Assembly (NCBI GenBank): GCA_031841125.1
Contig: CM063108.1
Location: 55,698,122-55,762,121 of the forward strand
Reading direction: 5' to 3'
Origin: Acanthococcus lagerstroemiae
Lineage: Eukaryota; Arthropoda; Insecta; Hemiptera; Eriococcidae
Length of the DNA stretch: 64,000 nucleotides
Under the pieces are notes generated by a model, which had not been told where the DNA came from, did not search any database, and saw nothing but the letters and a program-made list of their open reading frames with translations. The position numbers and the translations under genes are program-made. Of this stretch, positions 28,480-40,638 are shown piece after piece (positions within the stretch are counted from its first letter, which is position 1; every line of letters starts with the position of its first letter).

Positions 28480-31039
28480 GTTGGTATTCATTGTTGGAGG
28501 GTTGGTGGCGAGTAAGAAGCTTGTGTTCGTCTTACACCGAGCTTTTCAAACTCGCGATGTGTGTCTGTGTAAATTTGTGTACCGATCGCAAGCTCTACGC
28601 GAACCACATCTTTAATCTGTTGAGTGAGCGCTAGGATTCTGTCGGTTATCTAGAAAATGAACTCAAAGCCTACATTTAGGAGCCGAAAGCCAAGATTTCT
28701 TCGGTTTTTTAGATCTCGTATTGAATGTGTCTGTCTGCATGTGTGGCTGTCGTCTCTTCAATGTCTCTCTCACTTTCTGCCCGTAATCGTCTCGTATATT
28801 TGCTACTTCCCCCATTTCTCTTGAATACATATGGAGTTTAGAGTTATGAATGATTCAAGATCTCCGCGTAGAGTGGACAAACACGTCATCCTCTTGTATA
28901 CAGCCCGAGAGTACAGTTTGAGAAAGAGGGTGTAGTGCTGCATCTGCATTGTACTGAATCACGTTCATAAACCGAGAGAAATCTCAAATCTCGGATAAAT
29001 GAGACACTTGAAAAAGCTCCCCAAATTGAATATAAAAAGCGTGAAAGGTCTGCCTCCTTGATTGCTGTAATGTCCAACCTTCCGATAAAAAAATGTGATA
29101 GTTTTTTTTTGTTCATACTGGAAACCTGCTTTGCTGCTAACCCCCTCTTCCTCTTCCACCCGAAAATAAATGCAAAATTACAAGGCTGGCTGAAAGTTCT
29201 TACCTAAGTAATATGAGACATTGTACAGGCAGAGCTTTTTTTACCTCAAAATTTGGAAACCGATGGCCTTGATCATATTCTGTATTTCACTGTTCATGTG
29301 CTTGGGTTTTCTATGAATGGAAGATCTAGCCTTCACAACGTCAAATGGGTTGCCTATCCGAAATCTTGGTGAATTTCAGTACATCAAATACCTCAATTCC
29401 GGAATAAAAGAAAACTGTAAGAAGCGTTTTTTTTGTTATTGGAGAGATCGGCCGAAGGTCAAAATACGAGATCGAGGAGCAAGATCTCTTCGGATACATA
29501 TCTGTATCCTATGTCCATTCATCCGTGTATTGCTACGCCAAACTGACAGTGACTCAAGAGGCGAGTTCCAGATTCGCAGATCTCTAACATCCAAATACAT
29601 ATTTAACATACAGTGCATGGGGTGTTCGCTGACCTCTCCAGTGTCCTAATAAAAAAAAAACCATCCACCACTTTGCAGAGCCGGATTAAGGTCGTGAGCG
29701 CCTCTGGACACTCGCTTTTAGAAGCAAACCCCCTCCCTTTCGAGCAATTTCAACTTGTAAAAAACTTCCGTTTGGATTTTTTTTTTTTAAGTTTCGCTTG
29801 TATTGGTTTTGAACTATTTGGGAATTGCGAGTTGGGAATGAATTTTTGTATATTATACTCAAAAATTTTCCCGCCCCTCAGAAATGTTCCGCCCTGGGCA
29901 CGGGCCTGCCACTTCGAAAAAAGGTCCTCCAAAGTTCCCCATTTTAAGAGGAAATTGAATAAAAATTGAAAAAAGGCGCGTTTTTTCTCTCGAAATTTTA
30001 GTGAAAATTATTATTTTTTGTAAAAAGAATTAATCGACTGAAGGAAAGGTACCCCTAAATTCAAAAAATGAATATACTCCAATTCCCCTCATAGTTCCCC
30101 ATTTTTGGTTGCCGTATGTGAAAGCATCACCCGTTACCGTGTCATTTTTCTTTTGGAAATCAAATTCACATATAAGCCGACCGAAGATCTTCTACTGGTA
30201 AGATCTAGTTTCGGTGTTGTGTGGAAAAAAAATTACTCGTACCCCAAAATATGACGTGCTGCGACTTTTCAAATTTCAAATCGGAGAGTTCCCAGTAAAG
30301 TATGTAAGTAAAGGTTTTTACATCGCTGATTTTGGATTTCGAATATTGAGTCATTTGCTTGATTCAGTCCACGCTCATAGCATCAGAAAAAAATGATGAG
30401 AAGGTTTACCATCCCCTTCTCCAGCAGAGAGGTCAGGTTTTTGCTCTTTTTTGCCCCTTCTTCTTCTGCCTTTTGCTTTTGAGCGTGGAATTAGCAATTT
30501 TGCCACATTTCTCCTCCCTTCCATCACCTCAAAAAAGGGAATCTTAGTCAGTTTTTTTTTTTTTTTTTTTTTATCATGAAACTCGAATTATTTTTCCACA
30601 GTAACTAAAATTCTCCATGAATTTCCCTCAATTTTCGTATACGAATTGTTTAATGACATGGTATCGAATCAGATTTAATTTTCAATTTTGTTTAACCTTT
30701 TGAATTCAGTATAAATTTTGTATTTTAACCAATTTCGAGGCTGAATGAATGAAAAATGGATATGTTATTGGATACAGTGCCGTTTGAAATTGCAATTTTG
30801 TAGTATCTCATACCCCTTTCCACCTTTTTGAAAGAAAATAATATTTCACCAGAAATGAGACTAGACTTGCTACTTTAGGGTCTTCGTTCGTCCCAGGTCG
30901 ACCCGATTTAGCTCTCAAAACAATAATCCAAGGGTAGAGGGTATCATCTTTTTACATCCCGTATATCCTCTGTAGGTCTCATCCTCTCTGCCTGGCCGCC
31001 TCATTGATGTCTCTGTCTGATTGTTTTTGATCTTGTTGA
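28480..31039. other. Long intron, part 1
   Basis: No gene. A 22-T run at about 30551-30572; the segment from about 29678 (GAGCCGGATTAAGGTCGTGAG) looks like a transposon end. Otherwise AT-rich. Confidence 0.45.
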
Positions 31040-31700
31040 AGAATCAGAACTCATCCAGACTTGTTTCAAGCCACATCTTAAGACTCGCCAGGACTCGTTT
31101 AAAACGACTAGATGTGTCTCAAAGATTCTTCTACTGTATGTAGTTTCTTATTTAATGGAAGACCTATAATGATAGTCTTAAATCTTGAACCAGTCTAGAG
31201 GTGTCTCGAAAGGCCTTTAGTATGTCTGGAATAGTCTTCTGAAGTTTATTAAACATGCCCGGTAGAATCTTAAGAGAATCTGAAACATGTTCGAGAAGTC
31301 TTGAGATGTCGTGACACGTCTTCACTAGTTCTACAGAACCCTGGAAAATTTTAAAGATTTGAACCCGTCTGGATGAATTCCAAATAGTTTGAGAACAGAT
31401 TTGAACAAGTCTTCTAGAGTCTTAAAAAGTCTTGAAGGTCTCTATCAAGTTGGAAAATGCCTTGATGATTCTCAAAAATTCTTGTATCCGCCTGGACGGT
31501 GGACGCGTCTTGGAAGTTTTAAACAAATTTGAAATGTTATTAAAATAGTGTGAAACAGTCATACGAGTCTTAACGAATTATCGAAGAGTACCTATCAAAA
31601 AATCTTGTACTAATTTGGAAAGTTTCAGTTGGGCCTGGGACCGTCTTAAACAACTCCGGAAAAGTGTTATAAGAGAGTCTTACTCTTATACGTCCGTGAA
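31040..31700. repeat. GACTC/AGTCT quasi-repeat block 2
   Basis: Same phrases as block 1. GACTCGCCAGGACTCGTTTAA orientation at about 31045-31110, then AGTCTTGA / GAGTCTTA orientation to 31700, again with one switch of strand. Confidence 0.6.
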
Positions 31701-32190
31701 AGAATTTTCTGGAGGATTCTGTAGAAATAATGGTGGATCCTCGATCGTACGAATCAGTCAGATTGTCAAATTATTCTCCAGTATTATTCATTTGATTTTA
31801 AATATGGAAGGGGAGCACAGCAGAAATGGCATCCCTGTACATTTTAAGAACGGTTTATGTGTACAATAGAAATTGAACGATAAAAAAAGAAGTGTAAGTA
31901 ATTAATAATATTAGAAAGAATGAAAGGAAGTTGATAAATATAATATGAAGAAATAAGATATAAGAAGTAACTTAAGAGTGGCAGAGTCCAGAGGATGGAA
32001 GGGAGGGCAGGGGCTCCCCCATGAAGAAATGAAGTAACGAGTCAGAATTCGGGTATACCTACACCAGGCATAGGAGACTAGAGAAACCAAGAAATCAAGG
32101 CAGTTGCCTAGTGGGGGCGGGCGGACATGTCAATGGGCTTGTCTAATATTACGATCAAATGCTCTGAAGTCCGTTAAAATAAGAGTGCCG
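31701..32190. other. Long intron, part 2
   Basis: Purine-rich AT sequence; no gene or repeat copy recognised. Confidence 0.4.
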
Positions 32191-32236
32191 AAATAATAAT
32201 AATAATAATAATAAGAAGAAGAAGAAGAAGAAGAAG
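32191..32236 (+). repeat. (AAT)n(AAG)n microsatellite
   Basis: About seven AAT units directly followed by about eight AAG units. Confidence 0.9.
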
Positions 32237-32249
32237 CGGCAAAAAGCGC

Positions 32250-33102
32250 TTTTACACAGTTTTCAAAATTGGGCCCCAGATTCAAAAATGTGTACTCACG
32301 TTGATAAAACGTATCAGTAAATGCTATGTCGTATAGTTTCTACATGGCTCTTGAACTTCGAATCACGTGTTCTCAAAAAACAGATTTTGCTGGTTGGTTC
32401 CCTTACCAGGGTGGGCACATTTCTGGAAATCCTGGAAGTCAGGGAATTCTGTGAGACCTGGAAAAGTCAGGAAATTTTGAAAGAAAATCGAGAAAGTCAG
32501 GAAAACTTGAAGAAAATTTTATGATGTGAAAGTATTGTACAATTTTCTCTGTCAGACTCAATTTAACTTTTTTAATAATTCAAATAATAATATCTGCTAA
32601 GCAAATAACTTGAATGGAATTTGTGGGAGACCCTGATTCGAACTAAAAATGCAGAATTTTCCGGGACCAAGACTTGATGATTTTTGATTGAGTGCAATTC
32701 CTAATGAAGTTGAGTTTACACCTGTAATTAATTTCCTCAAGACGGTATCGATTCCTTCACATGGAAACGCTTCTGCTGGAAGAGGGTGTTTTCTGTAAAG
32801 AATGAGACTTCGAAAATCTTTCTCAAAAATGTCTTGTGGGTCAGAGATGAGTGTATGTTGCACTGATGTATAATGGTGGGGTGTCGAACATTACTGTGAC
32901 AAAAAATCTTATTCATGCTGCGCGCAGTGCAAATGCCCTTCACAAAAATGCGCCGAAAAAAGGAGTCAAGAAAGGATGCGAAATCAAAAAAGGAACAGCC
33001 ATGGAAAAATCTGAAGAAGTCTGGAAAGGTCAGGGAAAAGTCAGGGAATTTTATCCTGGGCAAAAAGAGTGGACACCCTGCTCATGCTTAATAGCGTCCA
33101 AT
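32250..33102 (-). mobile_element. MITE family A, copy interrupted by a CAGGG-ended element
   Basis: GGGCCCCAGATTCAAAAATG ... CTACATGGCTCTTGAACTTC ... GGTTGGTTCCCTTAC matches the reverse complement of 8641-8830. The remaining end (GCTTAATAGCGTCCAA) is found only after 33085, so the copy is split at 32406/33081. Confidence 0.75.
32407..33080. mobile_element. CAGGG-ended element inserted in MITE A
   Basis: Left end CAGGGTGGGCACA, right end TGTCCACTCTTTTT read on the minus strand; CTGGAAAAGTCAGG phrases inside both ends. Flanking CTTAC and CTCAT could be a decayed 5-bp duplication; removing one restores the MITE A sequence seen elsewhere. 674 bp, no transposase. Confidence 0.75.
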
Positions 33103-36100
33103 TTGCGTTTCATGTTATCAGTAAGCGTTCAGCAATTCGGGAATGAATTATTATTATAATTTAACAAAAATGATAATATTCTCGTCGCCTGTCGGAGGTT
33201 ATCTGTATTATTAGTTTCACGTTTCACTGCATCAGTGTAGCAGGCCTTTACGAGTAAATATATGCCCCTGCCTATCCCTACCACCATTCGTTTCTGTGTG
33301 TGTTGCGGGAAGTATTCGGCACTCTTATTTTGAATGAACTATTGGAATAAATGTCGATATCACGTACGGTGTTTTAGATTTCATTATAGACCCTCAGCCT
33401 GTTGTTTAGGAGTGTATTAGAGAAATAATTTGTTCTTGAACATTTCAGTGCGAATGTTTTCACAGAGTGTTTGCAGAACCTTTAAACCTACTCTACCCAA
33501 AATTGTGCCATTGCTCACCCTTCCCTGAATAAGATGGTAAAGAAACCACAATGATGCAATATTTCTATTGTTGATACGGAGAAGATATGCGTGAATAACT
33601 TTCTAATGATACATAGGAAATGCTTATAGCCTCAGCGTCTACTGCTACAGATACTCGGTCTAATACAGAAACTCCAAGGACAATATGTTGCCAAAAGTTT
33701 AGAATTGCACTAAAAAATAAAGAACCAATTCTAAATCTCCTCCGGGCATTCATTGTTCAGACTTCCGTACACCCATTGGGCGCAGTGACGGTCGAACAGT
33801 TTCTGTTGATTTTCCAACACCCTTCCTGCAACGTTAAAATATGTCAGTACTGTATTGTAGGCACGTATGACTTCCTAATTAGGTGCCAAAAAAAATGTGT
33901 CTTACATTGCAAAGAACACCATTACTATCCAAAGAAGCACGCGCTTTGTTTTATCTATGACGAATTTTGCAAGCAATTATCATTACTTATCGGTACTTCT
34001 GCGCGTTCTTGTTAACTTACTGTTATGGAAGTTTCATAATTTTGTTTCGGGATCCCCACTGGCGGCTGACTCTTCCGATAGGACTGTACATCGAAATTCT
34101 CAGCTCACCACATGATTCGACTTGTCTCACCGATTTTCAAACAAAAATCTGTTTGGATTTGTTTAGCTTCTTTAAGAAAGCCGTATTTGTCGGTTATTTT
34201 TTATTAATGAAAAATTGCCCGTGTGTTTGTGACATTCCGTTGTACCGCATTACGAAAAGTGACTGCCAGTACGTCAACATTGTACGATTATTCAAATATT
34301 CGTCGCATATATTTAGATAAAGCATGTAGCATTTTTTTTTCTGAAGTTCAAATAGTGTAACGTACTCGGTATTTACTCGCGATAAAATGTATTATCGGTG
34401 CCGTACACTCGCTACCGGCGATTCTTGAGAAAGCATATAAACATTGTCTACTTGACAAATCAGTGTGTCTTACGATCGCCTGTTTCGGTGTGCGTGCCCT
34501 TTAGTCCCGATTATTTGCGTCCAGCAGCAGTGTAAATGACCAGGAATGATAAAAAGAATAAACGGCCAGTCGTATTGACAGATTATAGAACGAATCAGTA
34601 GTGTCAAGTTCAAAAATGCTGAACGATTGATAAACTATTTCTGTACGCGGAATGATCATCTTTGCGGTCCGGCTTTGAGCACAAACAAAACGAGCACTGC
34701 TTGGAATGTAACTAAGTGTGATGGTGTCTCGTGGAATTTCTCGAAACAGGCGTGAAGGAGCTACATGTGTGAAATTTGTGCCTTCTGTATTTGAATGGTG
34801 AATTTCCTCTGTGATGACGAGTTAAACGAAAACCAGTTACCTAAACTTTCACCCCCTTCCTATTCTGAATCACTACCGAAAACATTTGAAACAGATCCGT
34901 TTCAGAGAACATCATTGAACACAATCAAAATTACTGTATTACTTACCATTTTCCAAATGAAGCTGTAGATCCATCGGCGAAGCCATGTGTCGAGATGAAA
35001 ATTATTCAGTCTCGGCCTTGTGCAAGGCCTGCAAGTTGCTATAAAGCTGTCTAATAATGAGTCCTCATTTTGTGCGTCACCGAATGGGGTCCCAAGCAGG
35101 GGGCTACCTGTTTTTGCTACCAGAATCGAACCCCTAAGTGTCGGAGGTACCCACCCGCATTGAGTCTCATAGTGTCGAAAGCCTATATCTGAATTGAGTC
35201 CTGGGTTCGCAAATAATTCATTTTTTCAAGTTGAGTCTGTATTTACGTCTGATTCTCAGTTCCTTTGTCACTTTAACAGACTTGGGACTGTCGATGTACG
35301 TAATATGTATCGGCGTGTTTAAAAATGAGAATTAGAACTTGGCTATGGAGAAGATATTTATGCCATTTAAAAATGACTTTATGACTATTTAAAATCTTTT
35401 TATAACGATTATTGTTGTTGTTGTTGTTTACAGTTTCACAATGTATTACAAATATTTTTTTAGCAGTTTTACAGTATTTTCATAGAATTAGAAATATTTT
35501 TCAGAAACTTACTTTTTAAGGGTAGGAGGAGAAATTTAAAACTTGAAGTCGATTTAACTCATCTAAATCGCGCCGAGTCATTAAAGTAGCAACAGCAGCT
35601 TCGTTATGGGACTCAGTTTGGTGATTTTATCACATCAGTACAGTACTCAGTTCGGTAATTTCTTTTAATCTCTGACCCTTACAGACTCAATTGGGGGAAA
35701 ATAGAAACATGGAACTCAATTCGGAACTGCCCCTAATTTCTACAAGCAACGCAAAAATTTTATTTAATATAGAGATGGTCTAGATTAAAAAATAAAAAAG
35801 AAAGAAAGATCATTATAATCAGTTGATTTCAAATTATTTTATTTTTGATTTTAAAACCATCATGATTTTAAAGAAAACAAATCGGTTTTTGTTTTAATGA
35901 TTTCGATTTTGCGATTTGAATCATTTTTTCAGGATTTTTTCGCTCTTAAGTAAGAAAAAATCATGTATGTGTGACCGGCTCGGAAGAAAGGAAGCTTACG
36001 TCTAAAATCAAGTTTTGAGGAAAATGCGTTTGAAGTTTAATGACACTGTATCGTTAAGCATGTGGTTTGTACTGCAGGTTATGCCTTCGAAATCGTGTTT

Positions 36101-37006
36101 TATGACATCTGTGAGTGTGTGGAACATGTCGGAGTGGTCAGCCATAAGTGGGAGGAAGCGGAGAGAAAGTGATAGTCAATTATATTTTCTTATTTAAAAA
36201 TTCTGTAATATTTCTGAATGGGAAAACTCACCTTAGTATGTTACTTCATTTACAGAAATACAAAAAATCCCCCCCCCAAAAAAAAAGAATAGCTTATTCT
36301 CAAAATTGAAGGGGCCACAAAACTGATATTTTTAGTGAATTTTTTGCGCCTTCAATATTGAAGATAGACAGTTATGTCTACAAAGTATTTTGTTACAAAT
36401 AGTATGAACAATGAAATACCATTTTGTTTTTCAATTTTTGAAATTATTATCAGCATTTTCAAAAAAGTAATACTTAATATTGAATTGCCCCTTCAAAATT
36501 GAATGTAAGCAACCAATTCTGTAGCGGAAATTGAAGATTGTCTTTTTTCAGTACCACTCATTTTGTGAGAAAAATCACACACGTAGTCGTTAACCATCTT
36601 TCTTATAAATTATCTGTTTTTTTTTTGTTTTTTTTTTTACAACTATCAATTTTCAAACGCCTGCCTTATACAGCCGTGAAAAATAGGTTTTTTGTGTTTG
36701 GGCAAACGGGAGTGGATGCTCCTTAGGGTCAAGAATATGAATCTGCAAAAACCCCAAAAATCAGTTTTTTAGATGTAATCCCCCTTTCTTCCACGTGGTC
36801 ACATATAATGGATTTTCTTCAAGACTTTCAATGATTTTCTTGATTTTTGAAACTTTTAGAATCATGATTTTCAGTCATTTGGTATTTGATTTTGTCCACC
36901 TCCTAGTTCTTCAGTTGATTGAACCTCATACGCAGTGAATGATTTCTCGCACTCAGTTATGCTGTTTGCAGTAAGTAGCGGTTGAAGATTTTTCTATTAT
37001 GGAAGT
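33103..37006. other. Long intron, part 3
   Basis: No gene recognised. Includes (TTG)n at about 35412-35428, ATTTGAGTC/GACTCAATT-type phrases at 35160-35720 and an ATGATTTTCA-rich decayed element at 35800-36890. Open frames at 33620-34320 have no recognisable product and overlap each other in two frames. Confidence 0.45.
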
Positions 37007-37094
37007 ACACATGATCACCTTTTCATTTTCCCCCGCTAACACCCGCACAGGTGATTTTGCAGCGCATTCTAGTGAAGGTTTATACCCCAATGCC
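37007..37094 (+). repeat. Dispersed repeat, copy 2
   Basis: Near-identical to 11185-11272 in the same orientation. Confidence 0.8.
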
Positions 37095-37141
37095 GCTCTA
37101 ATATGAATTTCATTTTGGAGGGGGAAATGAGTAGATTACAA

Positions 37142-37218
37142 CGGCAACATTGTTTCCTGAAGTTTTCCCTACTGGCGCGACAAACGACAGTGGGCCAGTG
37201 GACCAAACAATGTTGCCG
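37142..37218. repeat. 14-bp inverted repeat (hairpin)
   Basis: CGGCAACATTGTTT (37142-37155) and AAACAATGTTGCCG (37205-37218) are perfect complements around a 49-nt loop; likely a MITE remnant. Confidence 0.6.
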
Positions 37219-37659
37219 CAACGGATGACTTTCATTTTCTCCAACGTTTACGACTTACCAGTGCTGTTTGTAGTGAAACGAAAAAAATAAATTAAAAAAT
37301 ACACAAATACGGCATAGTGTAGTCGTGGTTGTTCAGTAAGTCCAAAAATGCAATAATTTAGAAAATTTGATGAAAATATGCTCCAAATATGCCAAAAAAA
37401 AACCACCAAATATGCAATTATGTCAAAATATACAAAAATATGCAATTTTAAATAGGGCTTATTTTGTTCAAAATTTTATGTTTCGCAATGATATCTTCAA
37501 GATGCTCAACTTGCTTCACAGAGGAAAAATATGTCAAGCATACTTTCGACCGCCCTAGTGATTATTTGGAGTATTTCTTCTCATCAAAATATGGCCAAAT
37601 TGAAATTTAATTGAAAATTTGTATTTTTGCAACCAGTGACGGTGGGGGGGGGGGCAAAA

Positions 37660-37960
37660 TTACATTGTCTGGAAGAGTCTTAAAACAGGCTTCAGAAATC
37701 GTAAACAGTTTTGAAAAAACTTGAACCGAGTCTCGAAGAGACCTAAACCCATCTAGATGAGTCTCAACAAGTCTAAAAAGAGCTTAATCTGGAAAGTCTC
37801 GATGAAATAGTCGGGCCTAAAGCTCGGAAGAATGTTAAACTTGTCTTGAAGAATCTAAAACATCGTGTCGGGAGTCTTAAGTATTAGTCTTAAATAATCC
37901 TGCAAGAGTTTGGAATTTGTTTATCTAAGCCTGGAAGAGTTCGAACCAGCTTTAAATCTT
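37660..37960 (+). repeat. GACTC/AGTCT quasi-repeat block 3
   Basis: AGTCTTAAA, GAGTCTCGAAGAG, GAGTCTCAACAAGTCTAAAA and similar phrases at 15-30-bp spacing, all in one orientation. Confidence 0.55.
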
Positions 37961-38739
37961 CGGAAAAATTCAGCCCTTCACGCGAAATTTCAATTTTATC
38001 GAGATTAGTATTGTCAGTAATCAATAAAATTTTCTCACATTATTTTTAAACTAAAACTCAGCATTTTGTTATGATCATCATCTAAGTTCGGGAAACGCTT
38101 CTTCTTTTTCCATCTTTATATTCATGCCACAAAATTGGAAAATTCAGATGCCAAGAAGGAAAAAGGGGCTATTTAGTCACCTCCTCTCGCTAGGGCTCGT
38201 TCTTTCATGCTACAATAATGGCCTCGCATGTAATGTTTGGCATGAGGCCTTGCTTCCACACTGTTTACAATTTGCGAAAAAAATATGTTCGCCCATCAGC
38301 GCTGACATACTGTGAACTAACCCCCGGCTATAAGACTTCATCAGTAGGAGATCGAATGGTATCGAAGGGCTAAAGCCTTCCCAACGTAGTCCTATTGTTT
38401 TCTTTCCTCAGTATTCCTCAGTAAAACGTTGTGTTTATTTGGCTTTGCTCCTCCCCTACCTCCGCCCTTCGCCAGTGGATATACGTAGACTTCATTAGTG
38501 GAAGACTGAATGTGGTAGAAGGCCCCTTTGCTCCAGCTTACTCCCGATGAGATAGTTTTCTCCCTTGTTACTCTTGAATAAAACTGGGTGCTTTGGTCGT
38601 TGGCTCTTCTCTTACCAGAATCTTGGCTGCGGTCTTCCGGATTATTCTAGCTCTTCGAAAATTCGCTGTTGACATTGCTGTGTCGCTTCCAACATCTGCG
38701 AGCTGAACACTTGATATTAATGATGATGACTTTTTCTAG
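37961..38739. other. Intron before the 219-nt exon
   Basis: No gene or clear repeat. Ends in acceptor TGATGACTTTTTCTAG. Confidence 0.5.
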
Positions 38740-38958
38740 GGTGATGTGGAAGCTAGCGGCGGTGGAGAAGGTCTCGCCGAACCGATTGAAGACGGCGAGC
38801 TGGAAGAATCTACTAAAACGGCTCCGGTAGCCCCTGCCCCGGTTGTTGAAACGCCGCCTTCGGCTCCTCTAACCAATGGAACCAACGGCGTGATAGAAAT
38901 GAACGGAAAGCACTCCGAGGAAGACGAGGAGCTGATCTCGCCGGTTTGCGAGCGAAAA
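38740..38958 (+). CDS. Host gene, Pro/Ala/Glu-rich protein: exon (73 codons)
   Basis: The longest visible exon of this gene. The encoded segment is acidic and low-complexity: GDVEASGGGEGLAEPIEDGE, then an Ala/Pro stretch (APVAPAPVVETPPSAP), an Asn/Gly stretch (NGTNGVIEMNGK) and an acidic end (SEEDEELISPVCERK). Acceptor TTTTTCTAG, donor GTACGT, phase 0 at both ends. Exon GC is far above the intron background. The whole protein resembles insect A-kinase-anchor/MARCKS-like low-complexity proteins only in composition; no diagnostic domain is in the window, so I give no name. Confidence 0.8.
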
Positions 38959-39054
38959 GTACGTAGGCGTTGATGTTAGCAAACGTACCTATGCTCTGGA
39001 ACGTTATTGTGTAGCTGTCAACTAATCGGATGTGTATCTTGATTCTTGTTGCAG

Positions 39055-39150
39055 TCGTCCGTGGACCTTGTGACATCGAAGATCGGTTCAATAAAATTGA
39101 ACATCGTGTCGGATAGTGCCGAAGCTCCCGCCCAAAATGGAGTCGAAGAA
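39055..39150 (+). CDS. Host gene, Pro/Ala/Glu-rich protein: exon (32 codons)
   Basis: 96 nt encoding SSVDLVTSKIGSIKLNIVSD followed by an Ala/Pro/Glu tail (SAEAPAQNGVEE). Acceptor TTCTTGTTGCAG, donor GTGAGT, phase 0 both ends; only 96 bp of intron separate it from the previous exon. The one segment of this protein with ordinary, possibly structured, sequence. Confidence 0.8.
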
Positions 39151-40429
39151 GTGAGTGTTTTGGGACGTTATTCTGATTGATGGGGTAGGCTGATGCCGAT
39201 TGGGAAACGTGTGCGTTAGTCTCTTGAGGAATTGTTGAGACTGCTAGGTGAGGTGAGAGAAGTTTAATTATTGCCTGCACCGGTTAGAGTAGGTCAAGCT
39301 GGCCTATGGCCGAAGGTGTATAGAACTTGAATGTATGATGACTGAGGTGGTCCTTGTTTGAAAAATTTTCTAATTTTGAGTTGCAGATGCTCCCTCTCTT
39401 TTTTTCCCTATTTTACTTCCAAATATTGCCCTCTCCCTTCGATTATTAATAACTCAGTGCGAAATCGGGTTGAAGTTCAACGTGAAATACCTGGTTGGGA
39501 AGTATTCAATATGGCACGTTATGACCTCACATGCAGAAATTTCGGGAGGAAAAGCTGAAGAAACCCGATTCGGCGAGATATCAAAAATTGAAATACGTTC
39601 AGAAGATGCACAGGGAGTTCCAAAAAGGGATTTCCATGGGTGCATTCATGATTCTATCCTGAAACAACAAAAACTACGTGTATGTATTATTCATTTCTAT
39701 GATTGTTTGGATCATTGAACCAGATTTTGAAGTTTTTTGGTACATATCTCCATCTCGATTGAAATCTGAACATGAGCGTTTGTAGCTTCCAGCATATAGA
39801 ATGTGTTTTGTGCTGATGAGTTCTTTTTCGAAGTTATTTTAGCCGTTCTCCCTAGCCACTAAGACCTACGAGAGGCTGTACATTGGAATATTGAAAGTCG
39901 CTTAAAGAGGAAATCGATTATGTCACAAGTGAGAGGGGGCTGAATTTTTAAGATAAGAACCGTTCTAATGAAGATCCACTATCGGTCTCGGTAGTTGTGG
40001 TTGACTCGCTCATGGGCCTGAGTTGGAATATTCTAGAACTTCACCCTGCGTGGAATTCAGTTGCCGTAGTGTCAACAGACCCATAAATGTGAAGTTGAAT
40101 GTTCTGGAACTCTGTAGGTTCTAACCGACGCAACAGTGGCGTTTGCGGTTTTAAATGTGAGTATGTGGACAAACAAACGATATACCTGAGAATGAATCTC
40201 GTTTGCTTTTGACAGTGGCGCTTGTGGTTTTAAATGTAAAAGTGAACGTATAATAAAAGAAACAGATACGAAGATGGTTTTATATTGTGCTTACGGTCGC
40301 TACAAGAGTGACGCGAGGTGTCAACATACAGAATCGATGAAAGGAGTTCATTTTGTGACGTTTGTAATATTATTGTGTATGCTTCTTGCTGGGATTAGGG
40401 TCGGCGTGAACCATCCGACATTTGTAAAC
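39151..40429. other. Last intron, part 1
   Basis: No gene. GTGGCGYTTGYGGTTTTAAATGT occurs twice (about 40137 and 40213), a short local duplication. Confidence 0.45.
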
Positions 40430-40638
40430 AATATAAGTTATTAGTATCATTGAAAAGAGCGTAAAAAGTGGAATTTTTCAGAATTGGGCCCCCGATTCAA
40501 AATGTGTACCCACAGTGATCAAAGCTTATCAGTTAAACGCTCTGTCATATAGTTTCTACATGGCTCTTGAACTTAGAATCGCGTGTTCTCAAAAACAGAT
40601 TTTGCTGGTCGGTTCCTTTACGCTTAACAGCGTCCAAG
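40430..40638 (-). mobile_element. MITE family A, right-truncated copy
   Basis: Matches the reverse complement of about 8641-8800 (GTTATTAGTATC ... GGGCCCCCGATTC ... TACATGGCTCTTGAACTTAG) and ends CTTAACAGCGTCCAA. The other terminus is not recognisable. Confidence 0.75.

Noticed and set aside
33620..34320. Three overlapping open frames in two frames
   Set aside because: No domain, no splice-flanked structure, and they lie inside the introns of the Pro/Ala/Glu-rich gene.
38813..39280. Minus-strand open frame of 155 codons
   Set aside because: It is the antisense shadow of two well-spliced + strand exons.
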